DNA from: Zanthoxylum bungeanum
Lineage: Eukaryota > Streptophyta > Magnoliopsida > Sapindales > Rutaceae
Assembly: GCA_019454045.1 (NCBI GenBank)
Contig: SKCR01006524.1
Location: 269,386 to 333,385, forward strand
Reading direction: 5' to 3'
DNA length: 64,000 nucleotides
Shown: piece after piece, positions 43,868 through 56,106 of the stretch
How the letters are laid out: each line of letters opens with the position of its first letter
How positions within the stretch are numbered: position 1 is the stretch's first letter
Position numbers and translations under genes: made by a program
The notes under the pieces: generated by a model
Database searches by the model: none
What the model was told of the DNA's origin: nothing
The model's input: only the letters and a program-made list of their open reading frames with translations

Positions 43868-44865
43868 TAGATCCGGTCCGGTTCCAACCGGTTCGATTCC
43901 GGTTCGGGAACCTGAACCGTAATTTACCGGTTCGGTTGGGGTTCAACCCTCGACCAAACCGGTTGGAACCGCTGGAACCGGTTGGTTCCAGCGGTTCCAA
44001 ACAGAATCGTACGGTTCCGGTTGGAACAGCTACTAGCCGTTGGGGACACCCCAACGGCTAGTAACGGCTCCCTGCCCCCTAAATAAAAAAAAGGCCTAAC
44101 GGCCATTAAAAAAAATTGTAATATCTAATTTCTAATATACCCCTAATAACGATAATAAAATAGTTATATTTTGGGGCTTCTTCGGTATCGAAAAAATTCT
44201 AAAATTCTATAAATATGAGTCATTTTTCATTATTTCAACACACTAATTTTTCAACTCTCTCAATTCCTACAATTCTCTTATTCTCAATTAGTTATTATCA
44301 TTCTCAATTTTCTTATTCTTCTTACTTATTTCTTAAACAAAAAATGGCAAGCTCATATGAGAACATAATATCAAATATGCAAACCCAAGAAAGCGGCCCT
44401 AGTGTCGGTTCACAATCACAGAGAAGAGAAGTTAAGTCTCGTTCCTCAGATGTTTTCAAAATTCATTTTCATTTAGACCAAGACGATGATAGTTACAAAA
44501 TTGTAAATTTCCAAAGGGGAAATATCTTAAAATTGTAATGGAACTACATGAGCTTTTGATTCCTCTCACCCCTGGAGGACACGTAGGCAACTTAAATTTT
44601 TAAAATTTAAGTTCAAACTCTTTAATCTAATAATTTTATTTATTTATTTATTAAATTAATCTAATTTATTTTAAATTATTTTCGAATCTTTTATATAATT
44701 AAAAAAAAGTTCGAACCGGAACCGACCGGTTCGGTTCACGGTTCCACTTAAGTGTGGAACCGGAACCGAATCGGAATTAACCGGTTCGGTTCCGGTTCCA
44801 CACTTGTGGAACCGGGAACCAGCCGATTCGGTTCCGAACCGAAATCGAACCGCTGACCATGTCTA
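43868..44865 (+). mobile_element. Old hAT element with remnant transposase start
   Basis: Flanked by an 8-bp near-duplication, ACTCCATT (43860-43867) and ATTCCATT (44866-44873). Ends are imperfect inverted repeats (TAGATCCGGTCC / reverse of the right end TAGACATGGTCA). Subterminal GGTTCCGGTTCGG motifs crowd both ends. A TATA-like CTATAAATATGAG (about 44208) precedes a short reading frame at 44344. Confidence 0.7.
44344..44538 (+). pseudogene. N-terminal hAT transposase-like fragment
   Basis: 64 codons from ATG (MASSYENIIS...), with GSQSQRREVKSRSSDVF then HFHLDQDDDSYKI, reminiscent of the approach to the BED zinc finger in plant hAT transposases, but ending at a stop before any zinc ligands or catalytic part. 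Its place inside a hAT-type element supports the reading. Confidence 0.4.
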
Positions 44866-44873
44866 ATTCCATT

Positions 44874-45100
44874 TATACACAGATCGGATGACTTGACGAC
44901 ATAGTTTTCAACGCTAAAAAAAAAAAAGAAAAAGGGAGAGAAGAATGGCGCGGTAGATGACATCTTTTCAGCTAATTTTACCGATTTACCTTTGCAAATA
45001 TCTGACTAAGATGTAATGGTCAAAGTCAGTCAATGGACCTATGTGTGAAGAAATTGAACAAGAAGGACTGTAGTGCTAAAATGTGAAAACCAATGAGTTT
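44874..45100. other. Gene-free spacer
   Basis: AT-rich, with an A11 run near 44920. No feature recognised. Confidence 0.5.
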
Positions 45101-45105
45101 ATTTG

Positions 45106-45986
45106 TGTTGGAATTAGTTGAGAAGCTAATTAGTATTTATTGTTAGATTATATTCAACCAAGCATTAATTGTGTTGTTGGTAGTTGTGTTGTTGTGTATT
45201 TAATATGGTAGTTGTATAATGCCTATATAAAGGCCTCTCATTGTAAGTTTTATATCAAGCAAATTTTAATACACAATTTTCTTCACAAATTCTCACATGG
45301 TATCAGAGCCAATCTTTCTCTGGGTTCTAGTATCTCTCTTTTAGAGTCGTCGTTCAAGTCGGCGCGTGGGGAACACACACCGCTATATATGTGTGAGCCT
45401 CACGCGCCGCATCTTCTTTGGCAATCTTGACAATATCAGTGACGACAAAATGCTAATTCTTATCCCTTATTTGCACCAAGTTCCACATCTGACTTTTTTC
45501 GGGGTTTTGTTATGGGGTGATTTGGCAAGTTTTCTTTAGATGTTTTGAGCTGTTCTGGAATAGTTTAAAATTTTCAGCTGTGCATTTTCCAGCGATGTTA
45601 AACCATCCAAACCTCCACATCTGTTCTCGTTGTGCATTCTCCAACGACGTTAAACAACCAAGTCACCATATATGTTCCTGCTGTGCATTCTCCAACAGCG
45701 CTTTAAACACCCTAGTCTCTCTATGGTTCTTGTGCTGATTTCATCTGTAACAAGCTTGGTGCATACAACATGTATGCTCCAGCTAGAGGGGGAGTGTTGG
45801 AATTAGTTGAGAAGCTAATTAGTATTTATTGTTAGATTATATTCAACCAAGCATTAATTGTGTAGTTGGTAGTTGTGTTGTTGTGTATTTAATATGGTAG
45901 TTGTATAATGCCTATATAAAGGCCTCTCATTGTAAGTTTTATATCAAACAAATTTTAATATACAATTTTCTTCACAAATTCTCACA
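45106..45986 (+). mobile_element. TRIM-like mini LTR retroelement (881 bp)
   Basis: Two 192-bp LTRs (45106-45297 and 45795-45986) differing at about three bases, target duplication ATTTG (45101-45105, 45987-45991), an initiator-methionine PBS (TGGTATCAGAGCC at 45298-45310) and a polypurine tract (GCTAGAGGGGGAG) before the 3' LTR. The 497-bp interior has no coding capacity but holds three diverged units of GTGCATTYTCCARCRRCGTTAAA type at about 45580-45710. The TG start, TGTTGGAATT, and the PBS suggest copia machinery. It ends 168 bp before the start codon of the SHH gene. Confidence 0.93.
45223..45232 (+). promoter_or_regulatory. TATA box in the TRIM LTR
   Basis: CTATATAAAG, repeated in the 3' LTR at about 45912. 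The 3' LTR copy lies about 240 bp upstream of the SHH start codon and could act as a promoter for it (inference). Confidence 0.55.
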
Positions 45987-45991
45987 ATTTG

Positions 45992-46154
45992 ATTTGGAAG
46001 AGAACAACAAGGATTGCAGTGTAATAAATCCGAAGAAAAGCATAACTCGCTCTCAGTTCTGAGTTCTGAGTTCTGACGACACAAAACCTCCTGAAAAGAC
46101 AAACCAAAAACAATTCTCACTTTTTTTTTTTTTAAAAATTTGCAGAGTTAAGAC
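45992..46154 (+). promoter_or_regulatory. 5' leader/promoter-proximal region of the SHH gene
   Basis: Contains three tandem AGTTCTG units (about 46056-46077) and a T-rich tract ending TTTGCAG at about 46145, which could be a 3' splice site of a 5' leader intron. No convincing host TATA box in this short space, because the TRIM sits immediately upstream. Confidence 0.4.
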
Positions 46155-49100
46155 ATGGATGACGGAGACTCATGGCCTGATTTTACATTAGCTGAGGTAT
46201 AAAAAAAATTTACTTTAGCATTTCCTTGTAATGGGTTCTTGATTTTATCATCTGGGTCTGTTAAAATTCCCTGGATTTAACTTAAAATATCTGCTCAACT
46301 TAAGCTTTCACTTTACTATTCTTGTTCAAGTTGTTATTAGTGTCTGAATTGTTTTGTGAAGTTGTTTTCCAAATGGGGTTTATGAAATGTAAATGAGAAA
46401 TTTTTGTTTTTATTTTTAAGGTTCCATTTGCTGGTTTGGTGGTGTGGCTCAAAAGTCGTAGCTGCCCTGAAATGAAATAAAAGTTGATAGTATTTTGTAA
46501 ATATGACTTTCTAAGCTACAGTTGCAAATATTTATCAAACACCTTAGAGATGTTCCACAACAAAGCCAAATGGTAATAAATTTTGATAATAATGTTTTAA
46601 AATGAGAATGTTTGATGACATAATTAAAAGTTTATATTTTGGGTCAAATACAGTAGCAGAGAAGTTTGTATTTTTTGATTTGTTATTAGGAGAACGATCT
46701 TTTTTTTTTAAGTACCAATAACTTAAGCCCTCAAGTCCTTCCTCGGGCTTCTCGCTGAGAACTCTGAGTGAAGGGGTGTGAGCATTAGTTGCTCGTGGTT
46801 AGTAGAGGCACTTGCCTCTTTGTCTAGTTGAACTGAAATAGTAGGGGTGGTTCAGAGAGGGCACAGAGGTTGTGCGGCGGGCAGAGTGATTCGTCTTTTG
46901 GAAGGGGATTAGGCTAAAAGGGGAGTCAACCAGGGTTCGATGGACACGGAGGAATTGGTTAGAGGCTGTAAAGCCATATCGATAAGGGAAGAAGAGAGTT
47001 CTAAAGTTCATTTCAATAAGATTATGAAAGAAAAAGGTGAAAAGGTTGTGGCAGGGTGTTTGGTTGGAAAAGTTCTTCAATCCAACGCCGTCAATGGGGA
47101 GGGATTGAGAATGGCAATGCAACAGTTGTGGAAAACTTTGAAGGAAGTTAAAATTGAAAGCTTGGGAGACAATATGTTTATGTTCAAGTTTGGAACTGAA
47201 GTAGACAAAAGACGAGTTAAAGCAGGTGGTCCTTGGCATTACGATCGGGCGCTAATGGTGTTAAACAAACCGGTAGGAATATGAGAGATTACAAAGCAGG
47301 AATTCGTTTTTGTTTCTTTCTGTATCCAAGTTCACAATGTCCCAATAATGTGTATGGATAAAGACACCATTGAAGAACTGTTGAGTCAAGTTGGGAAAGT
47401 GGAAAATGTATGGGTTGATGATGCGGGAGAATGCTTTGGGAGATATGTCCGAGTTCGAGTATCCATAGATATTACTAAACCTTTAAAGAAATTCCTGAGT
47501 TTAACATCAGTGGATGGCGAAGATGTTATCATGCCACTGTTATATGAAAGGCTACCAATTTTATGTTTTTGGTGTGGGTGTTTGGGGCATCAACTCAAAG
47601 AGTGCGGCCAATACTCAGGGCAATCACAGTCCGAGCTACCATATGGGCAGTGGTTGAAAGCGAGTCAATGGGGTAAATATCAGAAGTGGAAAGGGATCGT
47701 AAAGGGGCGGAAGGAGGAAGGTAGTGCTGATAACACTAGGCATCTAAGCATGGCTGATGTGGGAGACCAAGGGAGAAAGGATAGTGCGAGGACCCCACAG
47801 GGGAGTTGGAGTAACCCGACCCACAATCTGGAGCAGATCAGAGGAGAGACCGGGACAGTGGCTGACGTGGAGGTAGCAGTTGAGGATCATTTATTACAGC
47901 ACGTGTTGAAGAATGTGCAAGAGCAGACTCTAGGGGGATCGAATAGTAGGTCTGGAAATAGGGAGCAGAAGGAGAGTTTAGAGGTTGACAAGACTGGGGT
48001 TTTGGAGGGAGTTTTGGGAGGGGATGTTTTGAGTGATATGCCAATCCCTCCAAAAATAGGGGAAGCCCAATGTGACAAAGCCCATTCAGTAGGTGTACAA
48101 GAAGGGATGATGCGGCCCACTGAGAGGAGGAAATGGAAAATGAAGGCCAGAAAGGGTGATGGCCCAATGGAGATAGAAAACAACAATGGCTTGGGAAAAA
48201 GAAACAGAGAGGAAGTACCAAGCATTAGTCCGAAAGGGAAGAAACACAAATGAGGCAAAAGTAATGAGGCAGTTGAACCACTGGCTGAGCAGAACAGTTC
48301 ATCGGCGGAGGCTGGAGTCCAACCCTGCCGAATCCAATGAATATCCTAAGCTGGAACGTTCGGGGATTGGGGAACCCCCGAACGTTCAGGGCATTGCAGA
48401 AGCTTCTCTAACTGTACAGACCAAAAACCTTATTTGTGTGTGAGACAAGATTGATGGTTGTGCAGATGAAATCAGTGAGTATCAAACTCAATTTTGATTG
48501 TTGTTTTAGTGTAGGTAGAAATGGAATGGGTGGGGGATTAACGCTTATGTGGGATTCGGCCATTGATGTTAAGATTAATTCGTATACTCTTCACCATATA
48601 GACGCTTCGGTTAAAGGGGAAAATGGGCTGATCTGGAGGTGTACTGGGGTGTATGGACACCCGGAGAGTAGTCAAAAAGTGCGTACATGGCAGCTGCTAC
48701 GAAGATTAGCAGGCCATCCCTCGGTGCCGTGGCTATGTTTTAGGGATTTTAACGAAATTGTGGATGTGAAGGAGAAGAGAGGGGGTAAGACTAGGGATTG
48801 GCAGATGATAATGAACTTTAGGGACACTTTGAAGGAATGTTTTTTGACTGACCTAGGTTGCAAAGGGTATCCCTTCACGTGGTCTAATCGCCGTTTTGGA
48901 TCAAATCTGGTGGAGGAAAGGCTGGATCGATTTTTGTGTAATGAAGGGTGGGAAAGATATTTTCAGATTAGAAATGCAGTTAATGCTGATTCATGGTGTT
49001 CTGATCACTGCCCAATTGTGATGGTTGTTCAAAAAAAGAAAAGAAGCTCAGTTAAGAATAGAAGAAGTGAGAAGACTTTACTACGAAGATAAATGGAGTG

Positions 49101-52100
49101 CGTATGAGAAATGTAAGGAAATCATCAAGGAGGAATGGGCAACAGGCGACAACTGGGAGGGTGAGGATGTTGTGCATCGATTTAAAAGCTCTGCAAATAA
49201 CACGATAGCTCGCCTAAAAATATGGGAATTGATTGAATTTGGAGGAAGAAAAAAGGAGCTAGAAAGGCTAATTGGAAAACTTAGATGTTGTAAAGAGGAA
49301 GATATGTGTACAGATGAAGGAAGAGAAGTAAGGAATGCGGAAGAAAAGATAGACCAATTTCTGAGAGAGGAAGAGATTTTTTGGAAACAACGCTCAAGAG
49401 CGGATTGGATAAAAGAAGAGGACAGAAACACCAACTATTTTCATAAGAGAGCGTCTGCGCGAAGGAGGAAAAATAGAATTTGGGGTATTGAGAACGATCA
49501 GGGAATCTAGATTGAAGATGAGGCAGAAGTGGAAGGTATCATGTGCGAGTACTTTCAGAAACTGTATACCAGTTTTAACCCAACTCGACAACAAATTGAG
49601 AGGGTTACTCAGGGAGTTAGCAGGCGAGTAACAACTGAAATGAATGATAAGCTTGGGGAGACTTTCAAGATGGAAGAAATTGTGGAAGCTCTGAATCAAA
49701 TGTGCCCAACTAAGTCCCCGGGACCGGATGGACTGCAAGCAATCTTCTTTCAAAAGCATTGGGGCGTAGTAGGGAAGGGTGTGATTTCTACTTGCCTGCA
49801 AATTTTAAACAGTGGAGGGGACTTTGCCAACTTGAACCATACGCATATTGCTTTGACCCCAAAAGTGGCCAAGCCAAAAAAGATGACGGAGTTAAGGCCA
49901 ATTAGTCTATGCAATGTTATTTATCGGATTATAGCGAAGGTTATAGCAAACAGACTTAAAACGTTGTTGCACCAGATCATATCACCAACTCAAAGTGCCT
50001 TCATTCCGGGAAGATTAATAACGGACAACATCATAGTCGGATATGAGTGTCTGCACAAGATTAGATATGCTAAAGGAAAGAAGAATGGGCTAGTAGCTCT
50101 AAAACTGGATGTGAGTAAAGCTTATGATAGAGTAGAATGGAATTTTTTGGAGAGTTATGACAAAGTTAAGGTTTGAGGAAGCTTGGATTCGGCTAATTAT
50201 GAGATGTATTACTACTTCATCTTTCTCGGTTATCATTAATGGGACAGCCAGGGGGTTTATTCAACCGCAGAGAGGGCTCCGGCAGGGGTGTTCGTTGTCT
50301 CCATATCTGTTTATTTTGTGTACAGAGGCCTTTTCACAGCTATTGAAGAATGCAGAAGATCAGAAGCTATTTCAGCCATTGAAATTCAGTAGAGCTATCA
50401 CGATCTCTCATCTATTTTTTGCAGACGACAGTTGATTTTCTCCAGAGCATCTGTTAGGGACTGCAAAGTTTTGAAAGCTCTTTTTGATCAGTATGCAGAG
50501 GCTTCGGGGCAGTTTTTTAATTTTGAGAAAAGCTCTATGTTTTTCAGTGGAAAGACGAATCCTGAAGTGGTGGAGACAATAAAGAATATATTCAGATTGA
50601 ATGTGGTATCTAGTCATACAAAATACTTGGGATTACCGGCAATGGTGGGGAAGCACAAGTCTAGTTTCTTTAATGAGGTTAAACTGAGAGTTATTAGCAA
50701 GATATCAAATTGGCAGTCTAAATTTTTTTCAAGTGGCGGGAAAGAAGTGTTGATTAAAGCAGTGGCCCAGGCTACCCCAGCTTATGCGATGAGTGTATTC
50801 AGATTGCTACAGGAAGTTTGCGATGAAATTCAAAAGGTGATAGCGAGATTTTGGTGGGGTTCGTCTGAGGAAAAAAGAAGTATTCATTGGGCTAAATGGG
50901 GGAAGCTGTGTCATTCTAAAATTAGAGGAGGATTGGGCTTTAAAGAACTTACCAGTTTTAATCAAGCTTTAGTAGCAAAGCAAGGATGGAGGGTGATGAC
51001 AACACCAGAATCCCTTACAACGAAAGTCTTAAAAGCACGGTATTACAAGGACTCCAACTTTCTTAATGCTAAGTTAGGATCTAATCCATCTTTTATCTGG
51101 AGGAGTTTATTTTGGGGAAGACAGGTGTTGGGGAAAGGCTTGAGGTGGAGGATCGGTAATGGTCAGAGGATCAGAGTGTTTAGCGATAATTGGATACCCA
51201 GACCTAACTCTTTTAAGCCAATTTTGAGGGTGGATTTGGATAGAAAAGCAGTGGTGGCAGACTTGATTCGGAATAATCAGTGGAATGGGGAATTAATTAA
51301 GCAAAAGTTTCAGCAGCTTGATGCGACAGAGATTCTGAAAATTCCTTTACCCAGAAGACCACAAGAAGACCAGGTAATGTGGCATTTTGACAAGAGAGAG
51401 ATGTGCTCGGTAAAGAGTGGGTATCAAATAGCGCAAATGAGTAAGTCTCAGGCTTCTGCTAGCAACTGCGAAGGGGGGAGCCAGTGGAAACTAATTTGGA
51501 ATAGTTGTCTTCCTGCGAAAGTGAAAATCTTTATGTGGCGGGCTGCTCAGGATCTTTTACCAATAGCCTCTAACCTATGGAAGAGGAAGATATTGAATGA
51601 ACCTAGATGTAGGAGATATAACTTGCAATCTGAATCGGTCTCTCATGTTTTTTTCGAGTGTCAGCTTGCTAGGAAAGTCTGGAAACTCACCCCTTTTGCT
51701 GGGGCTAGCAAAACATGTTCAACTCCAGATGTGTTGAGCGTGCTTCAAAGGCTGGACAGTCGCGCGGATGTGAAGGATTTGGATCTGATTATGGCGATTT
51801 GCTGGGCTTTATGGCAAGCTCGGAATTGGTTTTTGTTTGAACACAAACTAGATATCCCTTGGAGAGTGCTTTTGCGAGTAGAGATCTTGGTTAAGGGCTG
51901 TAGAAATGGGCTTGAATCAGCGGAGGTCAAGATGGGCAGTGAGAGGAGAAGTGTAGAAAGTAACTGGGAAGCCCCTCCGAGAGACTGGGTTAAGTTAAAC
52001 ACGGATGCGGCTATTGATAGACAAAATCTTCTAGCGGGGCTTGGAGTTGTAATCAGGAACAGCGGTGGTGGGATCGAGCTAGTAGCAGTTAAGCGTATAA

Positions 52101-55100
52101 ATTTTGATGGAGATGTGGCAGGTGCGGAGGCAGAAGCCATCAATTTCGGTCTACAGATGGCGCAGGAAAATGGAATCGGTAAAATGATAATTGATTCGGA
52201 TTGCCAACAGGTAGTAGACCTTATTTGTAATAGGAAGGGATCTAGGAAAGAGATTTCCTGGATCATTAATGATATCCAAGAGAAGTTGACAAGTTTTTTG
52301 GAGGTCTCAGTTTGTCACACTTCTAGAACTTGTAATGGTTTTGCCCATGAAATTGCTAAGTTAGCCGTTAAGGCTTCGTATCCTGTTATGTGGAAGGATA
52401 ACTTCCCTTCAAACATTAAGTGTATTTTTGACTCTTTTTAGTAATGAATTTTTCAGTTTCAAAAAAAAAAAAAGTATCAATAACTTGCTTAAGGGGTAGT
52501 TGCTTAAAATGATTATTATGGTTGTTTTTACTTGGTATTGTGAAGAGTTACATGCATTATATATTAACTATTAGAATTGTCAAAGTCCTACATATTTATC
52601 CTCTAAATGAGTAAATGCTGTGCACACCTATATTGTTTTGTGGTTTTTTGACAGATTAAGGAAATGGAAAGTATGTACAAGGAGATAGGAGAAACAATGT
52701 TGACTCCGGAGTTTTGCAAAGCGCTTGCCACTAGTTTTAGGTAGAGATCCTTCTGGCAAATCTTTTATATTGCCTTGATTGAATAAAAGGGTTTCTTTGC
52801 TCATTTATTATTTTAGCGTGCTTTTATGGAAATAAATTGAGTTTTATATGAACATATAACTTTTTTTTTTAATCATTGGCGTTCTCTTTATTTGTCAGTT
52901 TCTCAGCAATTCGTGCTGCAAGACCTGCCATGACTTGGCAGCAGGTTTTTCTCTTCATCTGTCCTGCGAACTTAATCTTATGTTATTAGGTCCCTTCTTA
53001 ACTATTGTCTTTCTTTTATTGTGTTGTAGGTGCAAAGTTGGTTCAGTGATAAACAGAAAGTGTCACAAGTAAAAGCCAAGTCTCCATCTAAGGCCCTCAA
53101 CTTGTTTGTTGATATTTTTGGTGAAAGTGTTTCAAGCAACGAACCTGAGATGTCAGATAAGCCTATAGGTAGAAAGGTGGAGTTGTAATTTTAGTCTAGA
53201 GGTTTATTACTATGTGAATAGCCCTTCAACGTGATTTAAACGCTTAGCCTCATCTGTTGGTAGTCTCCATGATAACTGTTGGAGAAAGTTTTTTTTAGGT
53301 TAATTCATCATATATAACTATCCTATGTTAAATTTACCTGCTAGGCTAATCCGAAGTGAAACTCTTTTGAATTTGTACTTGGGAAAGTGGAGTTTTTAAT
53401 AACTTGACGTCACTGAATTCTTCGTTAACTTTAAGCATAGCGTCACTATTTTTATAGTATTTTCTTTTACCTGGCTGCTGGTCTTTCATTTAGCTTTCCA
53501 TTTCATTTTCTTGCTTTCATCGTCGACATCATTAGTTCTCTTGTCAAGCTTTGGACCCATAGTACAGCTTTTACATCTCAGTAATATCTTAGATGGGTTT
53601 ATGAGGACAGTGAGCAGTCTGACATATTTTCGCTTATTTTGAAGTTGATTTTCAATGCCTATCCTGTACTCATGTCAAGCTTCTCAACAGAACTTTAACT
53701 GTGATAATTGACCACTCCGACTTCGCTTTCATTACCAATAAAAGTATTTTTCTATAGTCCCAAAATTGGAAATGCGTATAACTCAGTTTTCAGTGTCAAA
53801 TTTTATGCAGGTTGCAGGGTCTCAGAACTTAAGGAATTGGCATTTGAAGCTAGATCATCAAAAGATGTTGCATGGTAAGAATGAATGTATTAGTAATCTT
53901 GTTAAGAAATACAAAAGTTTGTGCTAAAATACTGTATCTGCACATGTATATATAGAAACCACCCCCAAGTTTTATGCATATGGTTTGAAATGCATTTTTG
54001 TTGCTTCCTGTAGATTCAGAATTTGTATGTTTGATATATAGTTTATCATTGTAGATTAAGAACATTAATTGCTGATAAGCAGGCCTTTTTTTTAAAAAAA
54101 ATTATTGTGTTCATTATAATGATTTCATTCTTGTTCCATATAGCTCCAGTCTTTCTATTGAGTTGTGCCTTCAAATTCAACATCATTAAATTATTATACT
54201 TCTTCAGGATCTCAGAGCAGTGATAAGCTCTATGAGAGATCCAATAAACTTTAATTCGAATGCATGTATATTAGACACAAAACTATAAATCTTGTAGAAT
54301 TAGAATGAGCAGTAACTCACACTGTTAGCTTGTCAATTCTAGCAATGGTTTGTCTCCATACAAATCATAGATCTTCTGGAAACTTCAATATGCTGTTTCA
54401 GTTACAACCAAGACAGAAATGGTCAATGTAATGACTTACAACCTTGGGTTTGAACTTTGCTATATTTGTCTGAATAGAACTGGCATATATACCTAACATT
54501 TCTGTGGCTTCCAGGTATGACGTTGCTTCATTCCTCACCTACAGAGTTACATGTGCTGGTGAATTGGTAAGAATCTTCTACAATGTATTTGACTATGACA
54601 GAATATGTAAATCCATCTATAGATATTTCAGCATTCCTACCTGCACTAAGATGATGAAGCCTGTTATGCTTGGCAGGAAGTACGTGTGCGATTTTCTGGG
54701 TTTAATAATACTCAAGATGAATGGGTGAATGTGAAAGCGAATGTTCGTGAGAGATCTATTCCTTTAGATCAGTTAGAGTGTGTCAAGGTCAAGATTGGAG
54801 ATCTCGTACTATGCTACCAGGTATTGATTTTTCTTTAAGAACGAACAAAATGAAGAAAAGGAAAGAAACAAAAAAAAAAAAAAAAAAAAAGCTTTTGAAG
54901 TTGACTTAAAAGGAAATCAAATAGCTGCTATGGTATGATTATAAAACTAACATTTAATGGGTAACTATGGATAATTGTTTATTCCTTACTGCGGGTTTAC
55001 AGGAAAGAGAATATCAAGCAGTCTACTGTGATGCGCATGTTTTGGATATCCAGAAACGGGTGCATGATACAACAGGCTGCCAGTGCATCTTTCTGGTCCG

Positions 55101-55679
55101 CTACGACCACGACTTAACTGAGGTTAATTTGCAAGGGCTGTGTCACTCCATCTTTCACCTTTGTCTTGCTTTTGCACATATGCGCACTTCTTAGTCATAG
55201 GTTTGTGAAAAATCAGGACCTTCACAAACCGGATAGATTAGCATGCTAGATACGATCCGCCCTTAAGTGGGGTAGCCGATTTTATAGGCTACTAGCGGGT
55301 TCCAACCGCTTGATGTATCACGTGAGTGCATGATTGGTTTATGTCCATCTAACCGACCACGTCCGAGAGTTTTCACATGGAATGTTTATCCCATGTGTAT
55401 TTGAAAACTCTGAAGTACCGATTATATGAGTAACCTTCCGACTTGAGGTCTTTAGACTCTTATATATAGATCTTATAACTTTGAAATTCTCTTTCCCCGG
55501 TTCACAGAGCCGGTCATAGAGTGTGATTGAGTTATATATTGATGTGTATAAAGATTATAAAGATGCTCTTAGACCTTTTTCGGTTGTGTAGAATTGCTGT
55601 CTGATCTTTCATCTCACATGCTTATAACAAACAGGAAGAAGTTCAAGCGGGGAGGATCTGTCGCAGGCCTACCCATTAA
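46155..55679 (+). CDS. SHH1: SAWADEE homeodomain homolog (SHH1/DTF1-like), nine exons
   Basis: Coding exons: 46155-46196, 52655-52740, 52899-52944, 53030-53168, 53811-53874, 54515-54566, 54677-54820, 55003-55122, 55635-55679; all introns are GT..AG and phases agree, giving 738 nt and 245 residues. Residues 1-75 form a homeodomain-like region ([33 protein letters not shown]). The canonical homeodomain Asn after WF is Asp here. The SAWADEE domain follows ([68 protein letters not shown] end). In Arabidopsis SHH1 this domain reads H3K9 methylation and unmodified H3K4 and brings Pol IV to target loci; the Tyr of WYDV and the Phe pair of RFSGF match cage positions as I recall them. A LINE fills intron 1 (6.46 kb). 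SHH1 rather than SHH2 is favoured by the short length only. Confidence 0.88.
46940..48253 (+). pseudogene. LINE ORF1 (DUF4283, CCHC knuckle), one nonsense codon
   Basis: Frame 46940-48253 is open except for TGA at 47282. DUF4283 region: [20 protein letters not shown], then [18 protein letters not shown], then [19 protein letters not shown]. The zinc knuckle [14 protein letters not shown] (CX2CX4HX4C) lies at about 47570. The tail is basic ([18 protein letters not shown]). Confidence 0.85.
48337..52441 (+). pseudogene. LINE ORF2: endonuclease, RT, zf-RVT, RNase H (broken)
   Basis: ATG 48337 opens the endonuclease ([17 protein letters not shown]), with a TAA near 48409. [17 protein letters not shown] and SDHCPIVMV follow. 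Frameshift near 49030-49090, TAG at 49508, frameshifts near 50160 and 50430. RT motifs: [76 protein letters not shown]. Then zf-RVT (about 51480-51680) and an RNase H ([33 protein letters not shown]), ending at 52441. Confidence 0.9.
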
Positions 55680-56098
55680 ATTAAAGTCTCTGGCAACCTT
55701 GCATGTCAATAAGAGCAGTTTGTGTTATGATGAGAAGTGAAACTCAAGCTATCCTTGTGCTGTAAATTAACAATCTTACTATTTCTTTATTATTCAATCT
55801 TTGATCCAAACATTCAAAGGATCACTGAGTTGATATTGGTAGGATTATACTGTTCCTTTTCACTTTGATAAATTCAATTTTTTTAATTACTTTTATTGTA
55901 TGGAAAAAATGAGTGTAGTATCGATTGAGAAAAAGATGAGAGAAACAATTAAGATAGTTTGGATATATTTAATCTAGATTTTTAAGTCATCCGGTGAGAG
56001 AACAAGTGGTGTGTGGTCACATGTCAAACGAGATAAAAGAACTTAAGCTGACATGACAATTGACAAACTTAAGTTTTATGAAACTTGATGAAATAATG
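55680..56098 (+). other. 3' flank of the SHH gene
   Basis: Untranslated and downstream sequence, with AATAAG at about 55708 as a weak polyadenylation signal. No gene. Repeated at 62382-62798. Confidence 0.5.
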
Positions 56099-56106
56099 AT
56101 ATTTGA

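Larger units (their letters stand above)
46725..52471 (+). mobile_element. Full-length L1-type LINE (with RNase H) in intron 1 of the SHH gene
   Basis: 5,747 bp between a 15-bp target duplication, AAGTACCAATAACTT (46710-46724) and AAGTATCAATAACTT (52472-52486), one mismatch. 5' untranslated region 46725-46939, ORF1, an 83-bp gap, ORF2, A-tail (about 52461-52471). Same strand as the host gene. Both ORFs carry stops or frameshifts, so it is dead. It differs from the LINE at 30601-37340 by its classic ORF1 zinc knuckle and a C-terminal RNase H. Confidence 0.93.

Noticed and set aside
47838..48258. Antisense open frames over LINE and retroelement ORFs
   Set aside because: Shadows of real coding frames on the other strand, without domains.
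54867..54890. Long A-run in SHH intron 7, considered as a retrotransposed tail
   Set aside because: No adjacent element body or target duplication; more likely a simple homopolymer.
55200..55411. Inverted repeats in SHH intron 8 (GGTTTGTGAA/TTCACAAACC and GAGTTTTC/GAAAACTC)
   Set aside because: Could be a small hairpin RNA, but the stems are short, imperfect in the second case, and no supporting context was seen.
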